Source: Isohypsibius dastychi (taxonomy: Eukaryota; Tardigrada; Eutardigrada; Parachela; Isohypsibiidae). Taken from it: DNA of 10,653 nucleotides. Position 1 is the first letter of the stretch. Each line of letters begins with the position of its first letter. The stretch covers positions 1-10,653 of the forward strand of contig JAQIWT010001479.1 of the NCBI GenBank assembly GCA_034696485.1, read 5' to 3'. The position numbers and the translations under genes were made by a program. The notes beneath the pieces were generated by a model. The model ran no database searches. It had not been told where the DNA came from and saw only the letters and a program-made list of their open reading frames with translations. Of the stretch, positions 1-8,300 are shown piece after piece.

Positions 1-195
1 TCACCTCAAACGTGCCGCCACCAAACTGTCCCCTCTGAACTGTCCCCTCAAACGTGCCGCCACCAAACTGTCCCCTCTGAACTGTCCCCCGAAATTGTCT
101 CCCAGGACAAGGGGACAATTTGGTCGGCTGTATCATCCGACGAAAGTGTCCTCTTGTCCCCGGGGACAGGGGACAAGGGGACAATTCTGTCGGCT
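1..195. repeat. GTCCCC/GGGGAC-rich repeat block at the broken 5' side of gene A
   Basis: A 42-bp unit occurs twice in tandem at 6-47 and 48-89. Within it TGTCCCC recurs at 27-33, 41-47, 69-75 and 83-89. To the right the complement GGGGACA appears at 111-117, 162-168, 169-175 and 177-183. TGTCCCC at 155-161 abuts GGGGACA at 162-168, giving a perfect 14-bp palindrome. A 25-bp direct repeat with two mismatches lies at 105-129 and 171-195. The left part therefore carries the motif in one orientation and the right part mostly in the other, so the block could fold back on itself. Coding similarity between gene A and gene B begins almost exactly at the right edge (about 193-196). The block could be a mobile or satellite-like repeat inside a gene A intron, or an insertion that cut the gene. 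No terminal repeats of a known family were recognised. Confidence 0.8.
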
Positions 196-2595
196 ACAAG
201 CGCTCACTTACGCTTGCCATACTGGGAACAAGGATGCTGCGCGCATCTTGGTGGAGGGTGGAAGAGCCGCTAAATATGAGTGGAAAGATTTGCTGGGTGA
301 TATGCAAGTGGCTATGAAGCGTGATCATGAACCGTGTGCTGACGTCATAATCAGTAACTTGACTCTTTCTCAGCAGCGTCAAATACTAGCACTTCGCGAT
401 GGCTCCAGGCAGGGTGCGTTGCGTTAATTAGCTACCGGTACCGCCTATGTTGATGCATTACGTTGTTGTTCGCTCCAGGTCGCAATCAAGGTGAGTCCCT
501 TGAGCAACAGCTTGAGCGGCTTGGGATCGCTAATAATCAGACGAAAAAGTCATCGACGGTTCCAACCGATACCAATGGAATTGTTGTGGAGAAAGGAGAT
601 TATGTTCTTCTCCTCTCTTCTCTGGAGCGAGTCAGGGAACTGCAAAAAGGTCATGGTGGATGGATCAATCCAATGAGCACGGTCCTTGGTAAAATTGCTG
701 CCATCACTGATGTTGACTCAGACGGAGATTTGGAACTTGACTTCGATATGCTGAATGTCGGGCTACTGGAGAAAATCATAGTCAATCCCAAAGCAGTCGC
801 CAAAGTGTCCAAAGGTTAAACTTTCGCTCTTTCAGTGATTCCATTGAAGTTTTCTGTGTTGTCTAGACGGCGCTGTGGCGCACGATTCTATGAATCAACC
901 CGTCGTGCGTGGTGACTTGGTGAGAATGACGGCTTCTGTGGATGATTTGAAGAGACTTCAGAATGGTCACGGTTCTTACGTCGACACCATGAGAGGTTAC
1001 TGTAAGCAACTTGGCAGAATTGCGTTTGTGATGGAAGACCGGGACATCTTCGTACAGATTGGTGGGCAGAGTTTTTGCTTCAACCCTAAAGTATTCACGA
1101 AAGAAGATTACGGTAAGACGACCCGGTTGAAATAGGTCTGTATGAGGTTTGGGAGTTTTCGATACAATGGTGGTCATGTTTTCGTGGTCTGACTGAGCGC
1201 TTAATTGTAGTCATCGGCGCAGATGGAACAAAGATCAGAGTTGGCGACTCTGTTAGGGTCACCGTAAATTCATCGGAAAGATTTGAAGCTCTGCAGACTA
1301 ACAAATATGGAGGTTGGAACCCTCGAATGGCTTCTCTGATGAGCAAAGTTGGCATGGTCAAAAAGCTATCGTTCAACTCAAGACCCACGGAGATTGATGA
1401 AGTGGCGCTAAAGCTGCAGTTCGGTGAAGACAGCTATTCCGTCAACCCCGCCGCGGTATCCTCTCTGTCCACCGTAGTGGCACCTGATGCTTCACCGCCT
1501 TCAAAGGTCACACCAGAGCCAATCATACAATCAGCTCCTGTTGACGATGCTCGTTCTAATGCGCGAGGTGAATGATGATAAAATACAGTCAGATTGAGTA
1601 TTACTGTCGATTCGCCAGATTCTAACTTTCTGATCGCACTTGCAGATTTAAAAATCACGTTGTGTACCATTCTAGATGGTTCGCTGCCCACTGCGCCGCA
1701 AAGTTGATAGCTGCCAAGGATAAGGTTGAAGGAGAAGAGAAAGAGCGCATTCTGCACGAAGCGCAAATTCACAGGTATCTGGCGTTCTGCAAGTTGCAAC
1801 ATGTGTTCAACCGTTTCGGTCGCTTGCAGCCGCCTCATCCACCCTAACATTGTTCAATTTTTTGGCATTGTACTGGAGGAATGGCAGATTTACATGGTCA
1901 TGCGTTTCGTCGATGGCCACAGCCTAGAGGATGTCATTTTCAAATCTGCACTAGTAAGTGTTTGTGTTTACCTAAACCCTGAGAAGTGAATAAAGGAGGT
2001 TCATTGAAGCCCCTTCTGGATGACGAAAAGCACCAAATCGGACTGCAGGTCTGCAGTGCGATACAGTTTCTACATGAAGATGGTGTTCTTCACCAAGACA
2101 TTAAGCCCAGCAACGTGATGGTGAGCGCAAATTGACATTCTGTAGTTCATTGTGGAGTATTCGTCGTTCTAGGTTGAAAAAACAACAAAGACTGCATTGA
2201 TCACTGACTTTGGTATCAGCCGGCTGTGTGGAGTATCCACTGAGGAAATTGTTGACGGCTTGGCTCACAAGTACACTTCCAACTTGTGGGGCACTTATTA
2301 TTATATTGCTCCTGAACTCATTAACCCAAACAGCCAGGGGATGTATCGTCGCCCGACGAAAAAGAGCGACCTTTTCTCACTGGGCGCCACTTTGACGGAA
2401 TTATTTGCTGGAACAAGACTTTATGGCGATCTTGACCTCCCCGCGGCCCTCGGCAAGCGGCAATCGGGCGAGCTACCTTGTAGCGTCCAATCTGTGCCAC
2501 AGAGATACAAGGCAGACTTGTCAAGGACTTTGCACGTCGATCCCGAGAGGAGACCCACTGCAAACGAGCTGCTGGCAAACCTGATGAAGATTTAA
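193..2595 (+). CDS. Gene A: ankyrin / Mind bomb-type repeat / protein kinase-like protein, 5' incomplete and probably frame-broken
   Basis: Proposed exons: about 193-413, 479-814, 867-1112, 1211-1567, 1646-1774, 1830-1953, 2010-2120 and 2173-2595 (TAA). Every intron reads GT..AG, and junction phases match gene B. The product runs: last ankyrin unit plus helical tail (LTYACH, GRAAKYEWKDLL), three Mind bomb-type repeats, a Pro/Ser-rich linker (about 1480-1566), then a kinase domain. The acceptor at 1210 is chosen over 1222 because the residues it adds (VIGADGTK) align with VRCGDGSE of gene B; the acceptor at 2009 is weak in sequence but gives a residue-for-residue match with gene B. Two defects are visible. 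No start codon or earlier ankyrins are present before 193, where repeat DNA takes over. Exon 1646-1774 is 129 bp against 199 bp in gene B, so it breaks the frame and lacks the glycine loop. An acceptor at 1710 would restore frame but remove the kinase lysine. It may be a young pseudogene or have unseen splicing. Confidence 0.72.
595..1464 (+). other. Three Mind bomb/HERC2-type SH3-like repeats of gene A
   Basis: Repeats start at about 595, 911 and 1243. Each opens with a GD(Y/L/S)V segment, continues with a helix-like stretch ending in LQ.(G/N)(H/K)GGW or a variant, then LGxIG-type glycines, a D-D/E hydrophobic strand and a closing NPxxV. The first has ELQKGHGGW and VNPKAV; the second has RLQNGHGSY and FNPKVF; the third has ALQTNKYGGW and VNPAAV. 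This pattern is that of the SH3-like repeats in Mind bomb E3 ligases and the HERC2-like repeats of plant KEG; in Mind bomb such repeats bind substrate tails. By eye repeat 1 pairs with gene B repeat 1, repeat 2 with gene B repeat 5 and repeat 3 with gene B repeat 6. The boundaries are approximate. Confidence 0.7.
1646..2595 (+). other. Kinase domain of gene A, catalytic Asp residues kept, glycine loop missing
   Basis: The readable part begins at VYHSRW (frame of 1662). Next comes CAAKLIAAKD, whose lysine fits the VAIK lysine, then EKERILHEAQIHR, which should hold the helix C glutamate. HPNIVQFFG and MVMRFVDGHSLEDVI follow as the hinge region. HQDIKPSNV (Asp codon 2097-2099) is the catalytic loop with Arg replaced by Gln. 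TDFGISR (Asp codon 2206-2208) is the metal-binding DFG, followed by YYYIAPEL and KKSDLFSLGATLTEL. The order and motifs are those of a Ser/Thr or tyrosine-kinase-like fold. The LGGPCGIVY stretch of gene B has no counterpart here. From acceptor 1645 the phase-1 frame runs into TGA a few codons after 1700, whereas the kinase frame is offset by one base. Whether any ATP-binding product is made is doubtful. Confidence 0.72.
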
Positions 2596-3387
2596 GTGAA
2601 CGACCTCCCCATATGTTTCATATGTCGTAGACGCATGTATGTGTCGTATTCTTTGCACCAAGTGATTGTGATACAAACATTGTTTAGGTATCGTTTGCAA
2701 TGTTCGCTAACGCTTTTATGCACCAGCAGTTTTTTGCTTATCTCTGCTCTGTTTCGGTAATTTGCAAGAAGTATTATCAACTGATCCTGTCATACTGGGT
2801 GTTGGCAAAGTATGTCTTTACTGTTCAGATTCACTTTCAGATTATTATGTCGACCCTCAACAGTCTTGCAGATCACAACGGCGACTTTAGTTGTAACTGC
2901 CGCCAACGTTCGTGGGCAGACTTCTCGTAATTTTGAAGTTTCGAAGCCAACCCTTCGTAGTCTTAGCATTTCGTATCCAGGAAGTCTCGCTGTGCAGATC
3001 TCACGTACTTACTCCTATTCGCAGCCAGAATTTCAGCAACGAGGAATTCAGCAACGAAAACTTTCAACTACGGAAGCTCAGACAAAAAATGCTCTGTTAC
3101 ATGGAAATTATTGAGTAATTGTGGTTAATTCTTTGCGCAATGCGCTATGAGCGGTTCCTTTGTTGTTGTTTATGCTCCTCTCTTTCTGTTTGAAACGGTT
3201 TTGAGTCGATGCGCACCTCTGCGCAGTTACGTCTACTGTTGTGTTCAGTTTCTTCGCTCGACTTCTCAGATTGTTTTCTCAATCAGTCGCAGCTTCGCCG
3301 GGTTGCACAGCTTTTAATCCTGTGTATGTGTTGTATCCTATTATCCTGCCTTCCGTCCTATTATCGTACCTTTCACAAACCTGCATT
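2596..3387. other. Intergenic DNA between gene A and the gag-like ORF
   Basis: No gene is recognised. The ORFs here (for example 2812-3114 and 2912-3118) overlap one another in different frames, lack convincing starts and show no domain. Small local duplications are visible: a 16-bp direct repeat around 3028-3060 containing TTCAGCAACGA, and a 20-bp period repeat of TCCTATTATC at 3336-3345 and 3356-3365. A segment at about 3083-3102 matches the gag-like ORF further right. No AATAAA signal for gene A was found close to its stop codon. Part of the stretch just before 3388 may be the 5' untranslated or long-terminal part of the gag-like element, but no LTR pair was detected by eye. Confidence 0.5.
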
Positions 3388-4257
3388 ATGTCTGGATCGG
3401 AATCTGATTCTTCTTCCCATTCATCAGCGGATTATAATATGGATAACATTTCAGCTGTGGATTCAGACCATCCTATCGCCAACCGGACTCGTCGAGCTCA
3501 CGTTCAAATAAATCCGACTCATTCTGGGAAAGTTCAGAAGAAGAACAAGAAACAGCCTGGTCGTCCATCCCAGAGTGCTCGGGTTATTGAGCTCGAAAAG
3601 AAGGTCAAGGAATTATCAGCTCGTCTTCGTCCGTCTTCAGGTGAGACTCTGTTCCGCTTGCCTTCTCCTCCTCCTCTGTCTCCTATTTCCGTTGTACCTG
3701 TGTCTTCCCAGATTTCTGATCGTGGTAGCGTGTTTTCTCGATTGGGTCATCAGGATATTGACGGGCACACTTCAACACCGGGTTTTACGATCTTGAGATC
3801 GGACCTACCCGCTGTCCCTGCCTATCTACGTCCTGCTTTGGCCAGCTTATCCGATCACATCATTCTGGAAGATCTGCTGCCTGGCAATCGAGCGAGTCAC
3901 TCTGACCGCGAACACCGAGCTAATCAAGGGTCACTTTATGTGCCCGAGCAGATCACCAGTTTTGCCGCTTGGTTCCGTGCATTCCATGTGTTTTTTTCTT
4001 TACCGTTCCTTTTATCACCTACATCTTGCTGTTCTCTGCAAAAGTACGCTGAAATCATCGCGGGTTTGGCTGATCCAACTTCCGGATATCCACTTGCCCA
4101 GTGGCTCCGATATGATGCGCAATTCCGTCTGTTTGCCGCTGCGCAAAAGATGCTCTGTTACGAGATTACTAACTACGAAAATTGGTCCACCAAAAGTCAG
4201 AGCACTGTTGTTACCACTCGCGATCCGCTAAAACGCGTTTTGGTTGCAATCTTTTAG
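3388..4257 (+). CDS. Retroelement gag-like protein, probably a truncated insertion
   Basis: The chosen start is the ATG at 3388 (MSGSESDSSS), giving 289 residues; the open frame itself extends upstream to about 3241 without another ATG. The protein opens with an acidic Ser/Asp-rich stretch, then a basic segment (VQKKNKKQPGR), then a short heptad-like helix (RVIELEKKVKELSARL), and a Pro/Ser-rich linker. The last third has the layout of retrotransposon capsid domains: a Trp-centred helix (ITSFAAWFRAFHVFF), a LQKYAEIIAGLA helix and WLRYDAQFR. In metazoan gypsy- or DIRS-type gags a comparable I..W..AF / Y...I / W..YD..FR series is usual. No zinc knuckle, protease, reverse transcriptase or integrase follows, and the ORF stops soon after this series, so it is likely a remnant or a stand-alone gag gene. 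A frame slip may affect residues encoded near 3985-4040. Confidence 0.5.
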   Translation: MSGSESDSSSHSSADYNMDNISAVDSDHPIANRTRRAHVQINPTHSGKVQKKNKKQPGRPSQSARVIELEKKVKELSARLRPSSGETLFRLPSPPPLSPISVVPVSSQISDRGSVFSRLGHQDIDGHTSTPGFTILRSDLPAVPAYLRPALASLSDHIILEDLLPGNRASHSDREHRANQGSLYVPEQITSFAAWFRAFHVFFSLPFLLSPTSCCSLQKYAEIIAGLADPTSGYPLAQWLRYDAQFRLFAAAQKMLCYEITNYENWSTKSQSTVVTTRDPLKRVLVAIF

Positions 4258-4325
4258 TGTACATCGGTGAAACAAGTTCAAGTACCGATCTTTAACGCGT
4301 TCAAGATTTGGCACGACACTTGGAG

Positions 4326-4331
4326 AATAAA
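4326..4331 (+). promoter_or_regulatory. AATAAA polyadenylation signal after the gag-like ORF
   Basis: A canonical AATAAA hexamer lies 69 bases after the TAG stop of the gag-like ORF. It is well placed for 3' end formation of that transcript, but a hexamer alone is weak evidence. Confidence 0.4.
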
Positions 4332-5335
4332 ACGTGGAAATGACGCTTTTCTCGGCTTCATCACCTGATGATTGAAATTTCCGATACTCTGTCCTGCCGA
4401 TCAACTGGAAATAGACAGTATGAATTTGGTGAATTAACCTGCTGTTCGGTTTTCTGTTCAGCTGATTTGGACTTATGGGGCCATTTATAATTTATGAACC
4501 AAATCAATACAAATTTCAACACGCAGCTGGTCCATAACTGAGGAAATTTGCGAAAGCAGGCCGTTAGATCCAGCGCCATGAACTTTGGTAGGCAGACTTC
4601 CCGTTAATTCATGGTACCAAGAGTTCCCGGTAGCAAGTTCTGCTTGTGAAACCACTCTTCTCTAGACACTCTTCTCTTGACGAGTAGGCAAGAGACTGCA
4701 GAAGACCACAGAACCCCATAACATCGAGACCTCGAAATCACAGTTCACGAAACCACTTGCCTACCCTGTCAGCAGACAACGAGATTTCTTGACCACCAAA
4801 AGTACAGTGTATGGCAACGAAAAATCTACTACAAAAATTCTGACTACAAAAGGTGGTCTACCAAATGTCATGACACGGCAAGTAGCACAATTTGGCGAAA
4901 ATGTCGTGAATTTTGAGAACCGGGATTTCTCCGCCCGTGTCTTGTTGGAATTTGGTTGGGATATTCTGACATCAAGTAAAAGTGAAAGTACGAAAACGAC
5001 TAAAATCCTTCCTAACCGCGCAAAAAGATGTTATTTCCTTAAATGGTATAACGACCTGTATTGTGGTATCAGCATTCAAACGTTATCGCAGCAAGATAAC
5101 GGTGATATCGAGAATGTTATCAAAGTCAGCCCATATGAACACAGGACGTACTGGCAGGGTATGTAAACAAATTACCTATTTATCGAAAGCTAATGAGACT
5201 GCCAAAACTGACCTGGAAATAGAGGGTACGTTACAACGGCACCGTTTATTTTTTTAAGGATAGTTCATCGTGTCGACTCAGTTTTGGTCTCGTATTTTTT
5301 CCCATGTAGATGGTTTGAACTGAAACCAGGACCAA
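4332..5335. other. Intergenic DNA upstream of gene B, with one unsupported ORF
   Basis: No known gene is seen. An open frame at 4789-5166 (first ATG at 4870, 98 residues) is the longest. It shows no domain and no clear splice partner, although its end carries a donor-like GTATGT at 5159. An acceptor-like pyrimidine-rich tract ending in TAG at 5309 could close a 5'UTR intron of gene B; its upstream exon cannot be placed. The promoter of gene B should lie here, but no convincing TATA box was recognised. Short near-duplicates of ACTCTTCTCT occur around 4650-4680. Confidence 0.45.
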
Positions 5336-8300
5336 ATGGAAAAAGCCGAGGCACGCACTGAACACGAAATAGCATGTGCTATCGAGCCTGCAATATTTTC
5401 GGCCATCAAGAACAGGAATTCAAGAAAGCTTGCAGCAATCCTTCAAGATCATGACATCGATATCAACGCCAGATATCAGGAACAAACCCCTCTACGGTAC
5501 GCGATCCAGTTCGGAGATATTGACGTCATCAGGTCTGTGTTGAAACATCCAAAAACCGCGACAATGGGAAGCGATAACGTGACCGCACTGATGCTGGCCG
5601 TATACATTGGTGACTACACGACTTCAAAGCGCGTGGAACTCATCGACTGCCTGACATCTGACCCGCGATGCGAAATCACTTTGCGTGACAATAACAGATT
5701 TTCCGCGTTGTCATATGCTTGTCACTACAACCAAATCGAAATCGCCAGTTTGTTACTGAAATTCGGCCGCTGCGCAAAGTTTGATCTACACGATCTCCTA
5801 CTGAACTGTAAGATGGCCAGAAAGAAAGGGCATGAACTCTGTGTCGAGGCTATATTCCGCTACATGGATTCTTATCAGCGGGCCGAGTTGGGCCGCTTAT
5901 TGGCGCCGTCTTTGGAGCAAAGTGACAGAGCACAAGTTACCACGGAGAATCATCAGATGCTGGACTCTGCCGGAATGGTGTTGCAGAAAAATGATTATGT
6001 TGTACTGCTCAACGATCGAGATGAAGTTCACAAGTTACAAATGGGTCATGGTGGATGGGTGAACGACCTATTGGAACTTCTGGGCAAACCAGCAGTTGTG
6101 GTTGACACGGAACGGAAAGGACACCTGATTGTCAGTTTCAAGGATATGGATGCCAACAGCAGAGCCAGAATGGTATTGAATCCAAAGGCTGTTTGTAAGT
6201 TATCCAGAGGTCAGTGACAATTGAACTCGCACTAGCGATGAAATTCAGTGATTTTCAAAACTTGCTTCTCTCAATTTCAGATGAGGCGAACGTCAAAGAT
6301 GCTGATGGCAATCTTGTATCGAAAGGTGACGCCGCTCGGATCACAAGCATGTTCTGTAAATCAGAGGTTGTTGGTAAACGTCGATACGATTTTGATCCTC
6401 CACCAAAGGAAAGTGTTGGAAAAGTTGGTACCTTACGCTTTCTCACCACAAGCGGAAATGTATTTGTCACAGTCTCCGGGAGTTCCTATTGTCTTGATCC
6501 GAGCTCGATTAGCAAGATAGTCACAGGTATGCACTACAAAATTCTGACCCAGATACTATTAACAGAGAAACGTCCATTCTAGTGCCGGGAAAGAACAGCC
6601 TACCCCTTAACATTGGCAGTAACGTGAGAATTGCGGTTGCGCCGGAGGAGTTTCAACGCCTACAGACAGCGGAATACCACGGGTGGAGTTCATCACTGCT
6701 TACTCTTCGTGAAAAAGAAATGCGAATCGAAAAAATAACATGCCGAGCAATAATGCCAGGCTGCCACGCTTGCGGGGTCCAAGTTCAAGGGTACGACATT
6801 ACACTCAACCCAGCGGCGCTTGAACCTGTTCAATGCAATGTAATGCCTCTATTCAAACTGGGAGCAGTTGTCCGAGTTCAGTCCAAGCTCGAGGAAGTTC
6901 AACGAGTTCAGAAGGGTCTGAATATCTGGGAGCCTGAAACTAATCGATACGTTGGCCGAATCGGTCAAGTGAGCAGTTGTAGGAGTGACAGATACGATGT
7001 CAATTTCGGATATCATAAAGGTGAAAAACAGCCAGTCCTCACAATCGCCGCGAGTCTTCTCACACAGTTTTCTAAAGGTACTGGTAATTCTTTCTGATAT
7101 GACGGACTAGTTTGCTTCACCAACATGTTTTTCCAGACGACGCAAGTGGCCTGGATGCAAACGATAAAAGAATTGTGAAGGGTGACGTCGTAACAATTGT
7201 TCAAGATGAAAATGTCATCCAGTTTCACCAGAGAGGTCGTGGAGAAAACTATCTCGAAGTGATTAATAACTTCATGGGGAAAATCGGCAGAGTCCGGTGT
7301 TTTGACAAGAACAATGACATACTCGTGACACTCTGTCAGCGGAGCTATCTGCTGAATCCAAAATGTGTCCAGAAAGTGGAAAGAGGTTTGTGACAGAGAG
7401 AACAATTCGCTTCTCGTTCGATGTTAACACGAAGTGAAATTGTTATTCAGTCAGATGTGGGGATGGAAGCGAAGTGGCGGTTGGAGATTGGGTCAAGGTG
7501 ACAGAATCTTCTGAGCAATTGCGACAACTCCAGACGGAACAGTTTGGCAGCTGGACCGAATGGCTGCATGGTGTGGTCGGGATGAACGTTCCCGTCACGG
7601 GGATGGCTGTGGATCTTTGCTTTAAAACCGAATCACCTAAGTGCTTTCTGGCCCTGGAACATGGCGGTACGAAATTCTGGCTGAACCCGGACGCTGTGAC
7701 ACGAAATATCTGCACCCCCACTCCCCCGGTCGACGGTCAGTAGAATTTGTACTTCTCTCCCTTCTGTTTCTTAAACATTGATTGTTTCAGATGGAGCAGG
7801 CTCTGTAAAAGATCACGATGTCGTGATCCAAGCTGGTCAACTTCGCCTCGGCCGCAAACTTGGTGGGCCCTGCGGTATAGTGTACCAATCAGAGTGGCGG
7901 AATCGCCGATGTACTGTGAAGGTTTTTCGAGCCGATAACCTGGTTGACGAAGAGAAGAGCCATATTATCCGCATGGTCCAAAAACATCGGTAACTGTCTT
8001 ATTCAGGTCTCAAGTGTAAGTTGTGCAACATGATACAAGTTATTTCACAAGGGTCATCCGACATCAGCATATCGTTCCGCTCTTGGGAGTTGCTTTCACG
8101 GATGTCAACGTCATGTATGTTTTGGACTTTGTGGAGGGCGACAACTTACATTCACTTCTGTTCGAGGAAAAAAAAGTGACACAAAATTCTGCGTGACATC
8201 ACTAGAAAACTCAAAATTTGCATCTACAATTTTTAGGACTTCACTGATTCCCACAAACATCGTATATGTGTCCAAATATGCGAAGGACTTTGTTACTTGC

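Noticed and set aside
1-195. CRISPR-like array
   Set aside because: The spacing is irregular, the repeats are tandem without unique spacers, and the surrounding genes are eukaryotic with introns.
1211-1222. Alternative acceptor at 1222 for gene A exon 4
   Set aside because: It is in frame, but the acceptor at 1210 adds residues that align with gene B repeat 6 and has the more T-rich context.
1434-1850. A 138-codon open frame on the minus strand
   Set aside because: It lies antisense to gene A exons 4-5 and their intron, which have much better support from paralogy and matching intron phases.
2917-4608. Short similar words (GGCAGACTTC..CGT..AATT) near 2919 and 4592 as possible LTR ends of the gag-like element
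   Set aside because: The similarity stops after about 19 bases and no longer paired repeat or target-site duplication could be found by eye.
4789-5166. A 125-codon open frame upstream of gene B
   Set aside because: It begins at TTG (first ATG 4870), has no domain, and its possible donor at 5159 finds no acceptor that reads in frame into gene B. It is described under the intergenic region only.
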